A stretch of DNA of 64,000 nucleotides, taken from DATKJS01 sp964551995 (GTDB lineage Bacteria > Acidobacteriota > Aminicenantia > Aminicenantales > Saccharicenantaceae). Under the pieces are notes generated by a model. The model was not told the DNA's origin and made no database searches. It saw only the letters and a program-made list of their open reading frames with translations. The stretch is taken from assembly GCA_964551995.1 (NCBI GenBank), contig CAZKFD010000001.1, positions 1-64,000 on the forward strand, in the 5' to 3' direction. Made by a program: the position numbers and the translations under genes. This document shows positions 8,147 to 16,058 of the stretch, in pieces. How positions within the stretch are numbered: position 1 is the stretch's first letter; the number at the start of each line of letters is the position of its first letter.

Positions 8147-9493
8147 GTGGGTCCGGTGCAAACAAAATCCATAAAGACGGCGGTCGCTTCTTTGGGCCTT
8201 CCGCCCGGCCTCGCGGTCCTGGCTTGGCTCGCACTCTCCGGTTCGGCCCTCGCCGATTCGCAGGACGTCTGGAGCATTCATTTCCAGCAGACGGTGGTGA
8301 CGCAATGGCACCCCCCGTTCGCCGCTCCGTATTCAGGAACCAACAGTCTCGTGAGCCGCTCCGAAGTGAAGACATCCCTCACGTCGACGCTGTTCCTGGG
8401 AGTACGGCTCGGGCGGGGGAGCGAGCTCTATGTCGACCCGGAGATGAGCGGCGGGCAGGGTTTCAGCAACACGACGGGAATCGCGGGCTTTCCCAACGGC
8501 GAGATCTACCGCGTCGCCAACCCGACCCCGAAGGTTTATCTGGCGAGGCTGTATCTCAAACAGACTTTCGGCCTGGGCGGGCCGGACGAGGCCTGCGGCG
8601 GCGGGCCGAACCAAGTCGCCGGGACAATCCCAGCCCGCCGGCTGACGTTCGTCGTCGGAAGATTTTCACTTACGGACTTCCTCAATGATAACGCCTATAG
8701 CCACGATCCCCGCACCCAGTTCCTGAACTGGGCCCTTGTCAGCGCCGGGGCCTGGGACTATGCCGCGGATACCCGGGGGTATACCTGGGGAATCCTGACC
8801 GAATACGCGGGGCCGCTGGGGGCCGCCCGCCTTGCCGCTGTTCTCGAGCCGACGAAGGCGAACGGGATGGAGTTGGACACCCATATCACGAAAGCCTACA
8901 GCCTGAACCTCGAGGTGGAACGCCGGTATGCGCTCGGAACGCACCAGGGCGCGGTCCGCCTGCTGGTCTTCCGGAATGTCGCCCGCATGGGAAGCTACAT
9001 CGAAGCCATCGAGGACCCGGTCTATCAGACAAACGTCGCCCTGACGGACAGGTACAGCCGGACGAAATACGGCTTCGTCATCGACGGGGAGCAGGCTCTT
9101 TCCGACGCCGGCGGCCTGTTCGCCCGGCTCAGCTGGAACGACGGCCACACCGAGACATGGGCTTATACTGAGATCGACCGCTCGCTGTCGTTCGGGGGCC
9201 AGTTCGACGGCCGGGGCTGGGGCCGGCGACAGGACCGTTGCGGCGCGGCGCTCGTCGTGAACGGCTTGTCCAAGGTTCACGCCGATTATCTGGCCGACGG
9301 CGGCTACGGCTTTATCATCGGGGACGGCCGGCTCCATTATGGCCCCGAGACCATCTTCGAATCGTTTTACGGCCTGCCGGTCATCCGCGGGATCTGGATT
9401 GCGGCGGACTATCAGTTCATCGTCAACCCGGCCTATAACCGGGACCGGGGCCCGGTCAACGTTTTCGGGGTCCGGGTCCACGCGGAGATCTGA
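8147..9493 (+). CDS. Carbohydrate-selective porin, OprB-like
   Basis: About 448 aa from GTG 8147. The open frame extends back to TTG 8081, but 8147 has GGAG about 11 nt upstream and is followed by a classic signal peptide (basic TKSIKT, hydrophobic AVASLGLPPGLAVLAWLAL, cleavage after GSALA). GTG 8156 is another candidate. The mature part shows QTVVTQWHPPFAAPYSGTNSL, LYVDPEMSGGQGFSNTTGIAG, GRFSLTDFLNDNAYSHDPRTQF and an even run of amphipathic strands, all typical of the OprB outer-membrane family. Substrate unknown; sugars or aromatic acids are family precedents. Confidence 0.75.
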   Translation: MGPVQTKSIKTAVASLGLPPGLAVLAWLALSGSALADSQDVWSIHFQQTVVTQWHPPFAAPYSGTNSLVSRSEVKTSLTSTLFLGVRLGRGSELYVDPEMSGGQGFSNTTGIAGFPNGEIYRVANPTPKVYLARLYLKQTFGLGGPDEACGGGPNQVAGTIPARRLTFVVGRFSLTDFLNDNAYSHDPRTQFLNWALVSAGAWDYAADTRGYTWGILTEYAGPLGAARLAAVLEPTKANGMELDTHITKAYSLNLEVERRYALGTHQGAVRLLVFRNVARMGSYIEAIEDPVYQTNVALTDRYSRTKYGFVIDGEQALSDAGGLFARLSWNDGHTETWAYTEIDRSLSFGGQFDGRGWGRRQDRCGAALVVNGLSKVHADYLADGGYGFIIGDGRLHYGPETIFESFYGLPVIRGIWIAADYQFIVNPAYNRDRGPVNVFGVRVHAEI

Positions 9494-9563
9494 TTCGGAA
9501 GCGGTCCGTGCCGGGAGGAATATTCATGAGACGGCCTCCCGGGCCGTCGGTGTGAGCCCGGCC

Positions 9564-10436
9564 TCATCGGACATAGACGTAGATCGTGTGTTCCGTTCCG
9601 GTCTCGTCATTGAGAACGACGGCCTGGGTCTGCTTCGTTCGCCAGCCGGCCATCGTGTAGTTGTGAGACACAACCCGTGTCCCGGGCTTGAGCTGTTTTT
9701 CGAGCATCGGCCGGAGGAGCGCATTGGATTCGGGAAGGAGGTACAGCGTCACGACCGTGGCCGCCGAGACATCGGCCTTGGTCGCGTCCATGCACAGAAA
9801 TTGGACGAGCCGCTCGACGCCCGCCGCCTGCGCGTTGCGGGCCGACGCCTCAATCATGTGCGGATCGATATCGATGCCCACCCCCCGGGCACCGAACATC
9901 CGGGCCGCGGTGATGATGATCCGGCCGTCGCCGCAGCCGATGTCGTAGACCACATCGCGGCCGGTGACGTGGGCGAGTTCGAGCATCCTGTCCACGACCA
10001 CCTGAGGCGTCGGAACGAAGGGGGCGAGGTCGGCGGCGTCGGCCCGTCCGTGCGATCCGACGAAGAGATCGATGGCCCGATCCTGGTCGTAGCGGAACGA
10101 ATAGGGCTTTCCCGCCTCCAGGGAGTAGATGACGTCCTTTTCGCCCGTGTTGAACTCGATCTCGAGAGTGGCGTCCGGCCGGTAGCGGTCAATGGCGTCC
10201 GGGGCGATCTCTCTGGTTTGCATCTCCTCGGAGTGGGCGAAAGGGAAGATTTTATAGGTGATCGTCCGGTTGGTGACGTTCCTGATGGTCGTTTCCTGCC
10301 CGGGGAGGATCTTTTCGCGGGCTTTCTGAGGCGCCGAACCGGCCCCCTGGGCCGCCAAAGGAGCGGAGAGGGGGGAAAATCCGGCGACGATCGCTGCGAG
10401 AATGGCAATTGGGACAGTCCTGAGCATCTTCGACAT
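9564..10436 (-). CDS. Exported SAM-dependent methyltransferase
   Basis: 290 aa. The frame stays open far upstream, antisense to pgsB, but the real start is ATG 10436: GGAGG lies just before it and a signal peptide follows (MSKMLRTVPIAILAAIVAGF, cleaved near LAAQ). Residues about 30-125 form an unrecognised beta-rich domain (RNVTNRTITYKIFPF). From about 135 there is a Rossmann methyltransferase: VVYDIGCGDGRIIITAA (motif I), GVGIDIDPHMIEAS (motif II) and VVTLYLLPESNALLRPML. A secreted methyltransferase is unusual, because SAM is not normally periplasmic; a membrane-tethered protein facing the cytoplasm is an alternative. Substrate unknown. Confidence 0.75.
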   Translation of the reverse strand: MSKMLRTVPIAILAAIVAGFSPLSAPLAAQGAGSAPQKAREKILPGQETTIRNVTNRTITYKIFPFAHSEEMQTREIAPDAIDRYRPDATLEIEFNTGEKDVIYSLEAGKPYSFRYDQDRAIDLFVGSHGRADAADLAPFVPTPQVVVDRMLELAHVTGRDVVYDIGCGDGRIIITAARMFGARGVGIDIDPHMIEASARNAQAAGVERLVQFLCMDATKADVSAATVVTLYLLPESNALLRPMLEKQLKPGTRVVSHNYTMAGWRTKQTQAVVLNDETGTEHTIYVYVR

Positions 10437-10526
10437 AAAAATCCTCCACCCGTCCGATTCTAGCTGAAAAAAGCATCCGCGGCAATTTCCGGCGGGGGCC
10501 CGGCTTCTCATCGGGCGGTTTCCGGA

Positions 10527-10532
10527 TATAAT
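10527..10532 (+). promoter_or_regulatory. Candidate -10 box upstream of pgsBCW
   Basis: A perfect TATAAT at 10527-10532 sits about 40 nt before the pgsB ribosome-binding site. The -35 position (10505-10510, TTCTCA) is poor, so recognition would rely on the -10 or an activator. Confidence 0.35.
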
Positions 10533-10571
10533 AATCCGGAGAGGCGGCCCGAGCGCCGCGGGAGGCGTGCC

Positions 10572-11765
10572 ACGCGAGAGTTCCTCGTCATTTTTGCCTG
10601 TCTGGTGGCGTTCCTCGTCTTTCTTGCCCTGGAAAGCGCGACGCTCGAAGGGGCACGGCGGAAGATCCCTCTGCGCATCGCCGTCGCGGGAACTCGCGGC
10701 AAATCGGGCGTCGCGAGGCTCATCGCCGCCGGGCTCAGGGAGTCGGGGGCCGTGGTCGTGGCGAAGACGACCGGATCCCGGCCGGTCCTCATCTTTCCCG
10801 ACGGGTCGGAGGAGGAAATTCCCAGGGCGGGAATGCCTTCGATCCGCGAGCAGGTCCGGACGGTCCGGAGGGCGGCCGCCGCGGGAGCGGGAGCAGTCGT
10901 CGCGGAGATGATGAGCATCGGCGCAGAATGCCTCCGCGCGGAATCGGAGCGCATCCTCCGGCCCGGCATCCTCGCCCTGACCAACGTCCGTTTGGATCAC
11001 CTGGATGCGATGGGCCGGACCCGGGAGGACATCGCCGCGACGCTTGCCGGGGCCATCCCCGAAGACGGGGTGGTTTTTTTCCCGGCGGAGGAGTTCTATC
11101 CCGCGTTCGGAGAAGCGGCCAGAAGGCTCCGTTCCCGGCTCTCCGCCGCCGAAGGAACGTCCGGCGGCGATGTCCGGCTGCCCTTCGGGGAGTTCGAGCC
11201 GAACGTCCGGCTGGCCCTGGCCGTGCTCGAGTCCCTGGGCGTCGGCCGGGAAACCGCGGTCCGGGGGATGGGTCGCGCGGTTCCGGACTTCGGAAGCCTG
11301 AGGATGTGGACGGTCCCGCTTGGGCCGCCCTCGCGCGCGGCCGTCTGCGTGAGCGCCTTTGCCGCCAACGATCCGGAATCGTCGGCCGCAGTGCTGGCGC
11401 GGATGCGGGAGATCGTCCCTGCGGCGTCGGGGCCGCTCGTCGGCTTCCTGAGCCTCCGGGAGGACAGGGGAGACCGGACTCTTCAATGGGTCCGTGCGGC
11501 GGTCGACGGATTCTTCGGGAATTTCGAGAGCGTGGCGGTGTTCGGACGCCCGGCCCCCGCCGCGGCCCGAAAGATGAAAAAGATGCTTGGCCGGGACATC
11601 GGCAAATTCTCGTTTTTCACGGACCCCGAGCCGGCGATACTGATGGACTTCGCCGCGACGTCGACGGTGCGGGACGCCGTCATCATCGGATTCGGCAACA
11701 TCGTCGGCCCCGGAGAGCAGATCATTCGGTACTGGGAAGAGCGGGGGAGGCCCTTTGGTCGTTGA
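10572..11765 (+). CDS. pgsB: Poly-gamma-glutamate synthase PgsB/CapB (Mur-ligase-like)
   Basis: ATP-dependent amide ligase that polymerises glutamate at the membrane with PgsC. The P-loop region is RIAVAGTRGKSGVARLI, the PgsB version of the Mur-ligase GTxGK motif; LALTNVRLDHLDAMG (Mg/ATP region) follows. About 397 aa. The first conventional start in frame is GTG 10605, but the frame encodes a hydrophobic helix (EFLVIFACLVAFLVFLAL) beginning upstream of it, as PgsB proteins have. The only good ribosome site, GGGAGG at 10560-10565, sits 6 nt before an ACG codon at 10572. I therefore place the start at ACG 10572, with 10605 as the conservative choice. The stop overlaps pgsC. Confidence 0.85.
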   Translation, partial: TREFLVIFACLVAFLVFLALESATLEGARRKIPLRIAVAGTRGKSGVARLIAAGLRESGAVVVAKTTGSRPVLIFPDGSEEEIPRAGMPSIREQVRTVRRAAAAGAGAVVAEMMSIGAECLRAESERILRPGILALTNVRLDHLDAMGRTREDIAATLAGAIPEDGVVFFPAEEFYPAFGEAARRLRSRLSAAEGTSGGDVRLPFGEFEPNVRLALAVLESLGVGRETAVRGMGRAVPDFGSLRMWTVPLGPPSRAAVCVSAFAANDPESSAAVLARMREIVPAASGPLVGFLSLREDRGDRTLQWVRAAVDGFFGNFESVAVFGRPAPAAARKMKKMLGRDIGKFSFFTDPEPAILMDFAATSTVRDAVIIGFGNIVGPGEQIIRYWEERGRPFGR

Positions 11766-12189
11766 GACGCTCCTCATCGGTCTTGTCTTCGCCCTGCTGT
11801 GGGCCGAGGCGACTGACTTCTCGCCTGGCGGGATTATCGTCCCCGGATACCTCGCGCTGTACATCGAACAGCCCCTCCGCGTGCTCGCGACCCTGGCCGC
11901 CGCGCTGCTCGCGATCGGCGTCTACAGCATCCTTTCGCGGCGCCTGATCCTCTTCGGCCGGCGCAGGTTCGTCCTCATGGTCCTCACAGGCGCCCTTCTC
12001 ACCCAGGCCTGGTTCCTCCTCCTGCCGCGTCTGTTCGCGTCGCCGGTCGAGCTCCGGGTCATCGGTTGGGTCGTTCCCGGGATCCTGGCCTCGAACCTCG
12101 CGCGTCAGAAGTTCTGGCCGACGCTGGCCTCGGCGATCACGGTTTCCACCGTGACCTTCGCCGCGGTCCGGCTGCTCTCGCTGCTATGA
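11755..12189 (+). CDS. pgsC: Poly-gamma-glutamate biosynthesis protein PgsC/CapC
   Basis: 144-aa integral membrane partner of PgsB with about four or five TM helices (ETLLIGLVFALLWAEAT, VLATLAAALLAIGVYSIL, FVLMVLTGALLTQAWFLLL, IGWVVPGILASNLA). The family signature FSPGGIIVPGYLALY follows the first helix. It starts at TTG 11755 with GGGGGAGG about 5 nt upstream and overlaps the end of pgsB by 11 nt; its stop overlaps the pgsW start (ATGA). Length matches the usual 140-150 aa. Confidence 0.88.
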   Translation: MVVETLLIGLVFALLWAEATDFSPGGIIVPGYLALYIEQPLRVLATLAAALLAIGVYSILSRRLILFGRRRFVLMVLTGALLTQAWFLLLPRLFASPVELRVIGWVVPGILASNLARQKFWPTLASAITVSTVTFAAVRLLSLL

Positions 12190-13301
12190 AGAACAGGCTC
12201 CTGAAATCGCCGTTTGCGCCGGTCTATGGGGCCGGCCTCCTGAGTCTGCTTTTTCTCCTGGCGGCGGCCGCGCTGTCCTGGCGCGAGACGGGTCCCCGGC
12301 GGGAGATGATCGAGGCGTCGCGCCTGATGGTCCAGGCGGAGAACGCCGTCCGCAATTGCCGGGCGCTGAAGGGGATCGCGGTGGACCCCGGGACCGACCT
12401 CAACGCGACGGGGCTCATCGGCCTCGGAACGTCCTCGATCACGACGTCTCTCGGCAGCCTCGGGGCCAAGCGGACGACGGCCAATCCGAATTTCGCCGGC
12501 CTCCTCGTTGACCTTTTCCGCGAAGCGGGCTTGAGACATGGGGATACAATCGCCGTCGGCGCCTCGAGCTCCTTCCCGGCGCTCATCATCGCCACCCTTT
12601 CGGCCGCCCGGATCTCAGAGCTCCGGGTGCTCATGATCTCCTCGCTCGGTGCCTCGGAGTGGGGGGCCAACAACCCCGAGTTCAGCTGGCTGGACATGGA
12701 AGCATGCCTGCAGGCCACCGGCGTCCTTGACGTGGGGTCGGTCGCGGCGGCCGTCGGAGGGGAGGAGGACGTGGGCCGGGACATGAGCCCCGAGGGCCGC
12801 GACGCCTTGAGGGCACGCATCCTCGAGAGCGGCGTCCCTCTGCTGGAGAAACCCGACCTCGCGGCCGATGTCGCGACCCGGCTCCTGATCTACGAACGGG
12901 CGGCCGCGGGCCGTCCGGTCCGGGCGTTTGTCAACATCGGCGGCAGTTGGGCCAACATCGGGACGAACGCCGAGGTCCTGAAGCTCGAGCCGGGGCTCCT
13001 GCGCGATGTCTTCGTTCCGCCTGCGGGCGAACGAGGCGTCCTTCAAGCCCTGGCGGCCCGCGGCGTCCCTGTCATCCACCTCCTGAATGTCCGGGGCCTC
13101 TGCGAACGGTACGGGCTTCCCTGGGACCCGAGGCCGCTTCCCAAGCCGGGAGAAGGGGAGCTTTACCGCCGCGTAGCGGCCCGCGGGGGGGCCTTCGTGC
13201 TGGCCGCGGCGATCTATCTACTTTCCGTTTTCCTGATCGCCGCGATCGTCGTCCGGCGCCGCCGTCCGCCCGAACCGCCGAGACCCGCTAGATTTTCATA
13301 G
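12186..13301 (+). CDS. pgsW: Poly-gamma-glutamate system protein PgsW
   Basis: 371 aa, starting at ATG 12186 inside the pgsC stop (ATGA). It has an N-terminal TM (VYGAGLLSLLFLLAAAAL), a large extracytoplasmic domain and a C-terminal TM (FVLAAAIYLLSVFLIAAIVV) followed by RRRR. The segments GLIGLGTSSITTSLGSLGAKRT, NPNFAGLLVDLFREAGL, VGASSSFPALIIATL and FVNIGGSWANIG fit the poly-gamma-glutamate system family found next to pgsBC outside Bacillus. The biochemical role is not known; it may replace the missing PgsA/CapA in export or anchoring. Confidence 0.8.
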   Translation: MKNRLLKSPFAPVYGAGLLSLLFLLAAAALSWRETGPRREMIEASRLMVQAENAVRNCRALKGIAVDPGTDLNATGLIGLGTSSITTSLGSLGAKRTTANPNFAGLLVDLFREAGLRHGDTIAVGASSSFPALIIATLSAARISELRVLMISSLGASEWGANNPEFSWLDMEACLQATGVLDVGSVAAAVGGEEDVGRDMSPEGRDALRARILESGVPLLEKPDLAADVATRLLIYERAAAGRPVRAFVNIGGSWANIGTNAEVLKLEPGLLRDVFVPPAGERGVLQALAARGVPVIHLLNVRGLCERYGLPWDPRPLPKPGEGELYRRVAARGGAFVLAAAIYLLSVFLIAAIVVRRRRPPEPPRPARFS

Positions 13302-13377
13302 CGGATGGAGTACAATATCCGCTCGGGGAAACAAGGCCCCGGCCGGTCGTCATAATCGCTCAGAGGGAGGGATGGCC

Positions 13378-13872
13378 ATGAAATTCTCAAAATTTACGAA
13401 ACTCACGTCTTTTTTCATCCTCGGCGCCGTCGCCGCTAAGTCGTTGCTTTCAGGCCAGAAGGGCGGCGCCGCGAAAATCGATGCCGCCCGCCGCGCCGTC
13501 GAGGCCGCTAACATGCGGTTCCGCGAGGCCGTACGGCTGGGAAAAGCCGGGGACATCGCCGCCCTGTACGCCGAGGACGCCTCGATCCTCCCCCCGCAGC
13601 AGGACATCATCAATGGCCGGAAGAACATCGAAGCCTTTTGGCGCGCCGGTCTGGAGGGGGGTATCCGGGACGCGGTCCTGACGACCACGGAGGTCGGGAT
13701 CACGGGGAACAGGATCCGGGAGATCGGCACATATGCCGTCAAGATCTGGCCTGAGGGGCAGGCCGCCCGGGAGGACAAGGGCAAGTATCTTGTCATCTGG
13801 CGGAAGGAGCCCGACGGGTCGGTCAAGCTCGAGTCCGATATCTGGAATAGCAGCCTTCCCCGGCGCTCCTAG
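13378..13872 (+). CDS. SnoaL-like/DUF4440-type protein with signal-like N-terminus
   Basis: About 164 aa. Start chosen at ATG 13378, 8 nt after GAGGGAGG, rather than 13372. The N-terminus (KFSKFTKLTSFFILGAVAAKSLL) resembles a signal or anchor. Residues about 35-160 form the NTF2/SnoaL cone fold with the usual landmarks: RFREAVRLGKAGDIAALYAEDA, ILPPQQDIINGRKNIEAFW, IGTYAVKIWPEG and KGKYLVIWRKEPDG. Such proteins are ligand-binding or ketosteroid-isomerase-like; no catalytic pair can be assigned. Convergent with the next gene. Confidence 0.7.
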   Translation: MKFSKFTKLTSFFILGAVAAKSLLSGQKGGAAKIDAARRAVEAANMRFREAVRLGKAGDIAALYAEDASILPPQQDIINGRKNIEAFWRAGLEGGIRDAVLTTTEVGITGNRIREIGTYAVKIWPEGQAAREDKGKYLVIWRKEPDGSVKLESDIWNSSLPRRS

Positions 13873-13975
13873 GGGAGGGCGCTCCGCTGTTCGTAGAAAA
13901 TCCTCGGAGGGCCGGCCGGCCTCGGGTCCCTGAGGTAGGCGCCCGTCCCGTTCTTGATGATGCGAACGTGCGGTC

Positions 13976-14566
13976 CTATCCGGGAGGAGACGGTTCGCGC
14001 GCCCGGACCGTGATGACCTCGATGCAGGGATAGGTTTTGGCCGTCCGGATATTCCGGCAGATGCCCCGTTCGAGGATCAGCGTCCCGAGTTCGTAATCGT
14101 CCCAGCGGTACCGGCCAACGTCCAGCGGGGAGCCCGTGATGGAGGCCAGCTCGGGCACGCCGTGCTTGACGGGCGGCAACCCCATGTACTCCAGGACGCG
14201 GTTGAGCGGATCGACGTCGGGGATGGTCAGATATTTCCCGCCCTCTTCCATGCTGACCTCAAGTTCGGGCCCGGGCTCCGCGAACGCGTAGACGGTTTCA
14301 TGGACTCCGTTGACGTCTCTTTCGGTCTTCTCGTACGACAGGATGAGCGGAGGGCCGGGAAACAGGTCTTCCTTGACGCTCTTGTAACTGAGAGTTTCGA
14401 GCTTGGTGTGATGGAGGTAAAAAAATACCAACCCCAGCACGGCCGTGATGATGAGCGCCCGTACGATGGTCTCCGTGTCGTTCCGGACGAGGCAGGCGAT
14501 GACCCAGACGACAGAGAGCCCTAAGAGGATCATGACGATCATCCGCGCCGATTCCGTTGCGATCAT
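13976..14566 (-). CDS. Hypothetical two-TM membrane protein
   Basis: 196 aa from ATG 14566, which has AGGAGG at good spacing; the longer upstream frame lacks one. Two N-terminal TM helices (MIVMILLGLSVVWVIACLV and IVRALIITAVLGLVFFYLH) precede a soluble domain with SYKSVKEDLFPGPPLILSYE. I do not recognise the family. The frame stops at 13976. A different frame continues as protein-like sequence (HVRIIKNGTGAYLRDPRP to FYEQRSALP) until a stop at 13869-13871, so the C-terminus may be frameshifted in this sequence or in the organism. Confidence 0.6.
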   Translation of the reverse strand: MIATESARMIVMILLGLSVVWVIACLVRNDTETIVRALIITAVLGLVFFYLHHTKLETLSYKSVKEDLFPGPPLILSYEKTERDVNGVHETVYAFAEPGPELEVSMEEGGKYLTIPDVDPLNRVLEYMGLPPVKHGVPELASITGSPLDVGRYRWDDYELGTLILERGICRNIRTAKTYPCIEVITVRAREPSPPG

Positions 14567-14659
14567 CCTTCGCCTCCTGCAGGGCCGCGACCGTCCAGTC
14601 CGACCGGCCCCGATTCTATCACAGACCCCAGCCGGCAAGGAGCAGCGGAGGCCCGGAGA

Positions 14660-14975
14660 CTACTGGGCGTACACTTTCTCCAAGGCCGGCACCAGGTCCA
14701 TCATCTTTTCCACCTCGATGAGCGGGATGTTCTTGGCCCGCGAGATGACGGTGAAGCGGCCGTCGGCGTTCTCTTCCTTGCAGACGAGCAGAACGTCCGA
14801 GGTCGGGGCCATGGTGTCGATGCTCTGCCCGTCGGTCGTGTCGCCGGCAGCCGCGCCCTGGGACCGGCGTCTCGGCTTTGGGCTCGTCGTCCGGACCGGC
14901 GAGGAGGACCGTCCCCCAGCTCATCGCCAGGGCCGCGGCGAAGAAGATGTGCGCCGACCGATGGGCTCTGGTCAT
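14660..14975 (-). pseudogene. Small exported protein, frameshifted (about 104 aa)
   Basis: Starts MTRAHRSAHIFFAAALAMSW with a signal peptide cleaved near LAG, followed by PDDEPKAETPVPG. That frame then becomes Arg/His-rich nonsense. Shifting by one base near 14855-14862 restores coding: GAAAGDTTDGQSIDT, APTSDVLLVCKEENADGRF, TVISRAKNIPLIEVEKMMD and a natural stop after KVYAQ. The interval is 316 nt (3n+1), so one base too many explains it: either a real frameshift or a consensus error. Function unknown; it lies 93 nt downstream of the two-TM hypothetical on the opposite side of its start. Confidence 0.6.
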
Positions 14976-15041
14976 ATCGGGCTCCTTTCGTGCGGGGAAT
15001 CAATCCCTTCTTCCCATGTTAGGTCAAACCGTTTCCGCCGG

Positions 15042-15797
15042 TCAACCGTCCGCGCGCCCTTCCAGCAGCTCGCGGAGACGGACGGCGTTTTGGACGGCGA
15101 AGGCCTGGTAATCGTTGTTGAAATAGACGAACGTCCCGGTCCCGCCGGTGGACCGGATCACGCCGGCCCAGTGCCGGAGCTCGTCGTCGGAATAGTTGTG
15201 GCGGTAGCCGCCGGTCAGCCCGTGGAACCGGAAATACGCCGTATCTGACGTCCGCACGGCGTCCGGAGGGACCTTCGCCGACGAGACGATGCAGAAACCG
15301 GCCAGGCAGCTCCGGAGGATGTCGTAGACCGTGTCGGCGTACCAGCTCGGGTCGCGGAATTCGATGACGTTCCGGTATCCGGGGGAAAGGACGGACAAGA
15401 AGTCCTCGAGGAGAGCGTCGTCCCGGGTCAGGGTGGGCGGGAGCTGGAACAGGATGCAGCCGAGCTTGTCTTCGAGGGCCCCCGCGAGGTGATAGAAGAA
15501 ATTCACGTCGTGCCCGACATTCCGGAGCCGGCCGACGTGCGTAATCCTGCGGTTGGCCTTCAAGGTGAAGGTGAAGCCGGGCGGGGTCACCGCCGCCCAG
15601 TTGGCCAGGATCTCCCGGCTGGGCAGCCGGTAAAAGGTCATGTTGATCTCGACGGTGTTGAAGGTTTGCGCATAGAAGGGCAGCCAGCCCTTCGGGGCCA
15701 GTCCGGAAGGATAGAAGCGGCCCCGCCAGCCCTGGTAGCTCCACCCCGAGGTCCCCAAATGAAGCTGGGGGGCGGCGCCGCCCGGCGCGGATTCCAT
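15042..15797 (-). CDS. DUF72 domain-containing protein (YecE family)
   Basis: 251 aa, TIM-barrel-like family of unknown biochemical function. Signature LHLGTSGWSYQGWRGRFYP at the N-terminus, then FNTVEINMTFYRLPS, FTLKANRRITH, CILFQLPPTL, RNVIEFRDPSW and YFRFHGLTG near the C-terminus, all in the order typical of DUF72. Start set at ATG 15797 because GGAGG lies 8 nt upstream; ATG 15803 is only 2 nt from it. The very long minus-strand frame running back to 18305 is antisense shadow over the peptidase and EIIA genes. Confidence 0.88.
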   Translation of the reverse strand: MESAPGGAAPQLHLGTSGWSYQGWRGRFYPSGLAPKGWLPFYAQTFNTVEINMTFYRLPSREILANWAAVTPPGFTFTLKANRRITHVGRLRNVGHDVNFFYHLAGALEDKLGCILFQLPPTLTRDDALLEDFLSVLSPGYRNVIEFRDPSWYADTVYDILRSCLAGFCIVSSAKVPPDAVRTSDTAYFRFHGLTGGYRHNYSDDELRHWAGVIRSTGGTGTFVYFNNDYQAFAVQNAVRLRELLEGRADG

Positions 15798-15872
15798 GTT
15801 CATCCCCTCCGTCTTCCCTAAATTATCCGAACGCGGCGGAAATTGCAATCGTCCGGCCGCCGCCGCGGTCCT

Positions 15873-15902
15873 TTGACCGGCTGTTCCCGGCTGTGCTATC
15901 AT
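15873..15902 (+). promoter_or_regulatory. Sigma70-type promoter for the M28 peptidase
   Basis: TTGACC at 15873-15878 and TATCAT at 15897-15902 with an 18-bp spacer ending TGTGC, an extended -10. It is positioned to give a leader of about 150 nt before the ATG at 16059. Confidence 0.5.
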
Positions 15903-16058
15903 TCGTTGGCGCCGATGGTCGCGACGACGATGCTTCGCGCAGGGTCCCGTCCCGCCGCGGGTCTTGGACGCGGTCCGCGCCGACCCCTGTCCGGCAGCCG
16001 CCCACGCGGAAATCCGGGGGCAAGGCGTCGCCGCCCGGAGCCCGATCGTGGAGGCCTC

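Noticed and set aside
10437..11864. Long minus-strand upstream extension of the exported methyltransferase frame
   Set aside because: Antisense to pgsB; the gene has its own ribosome site and signal peptide at 10436.
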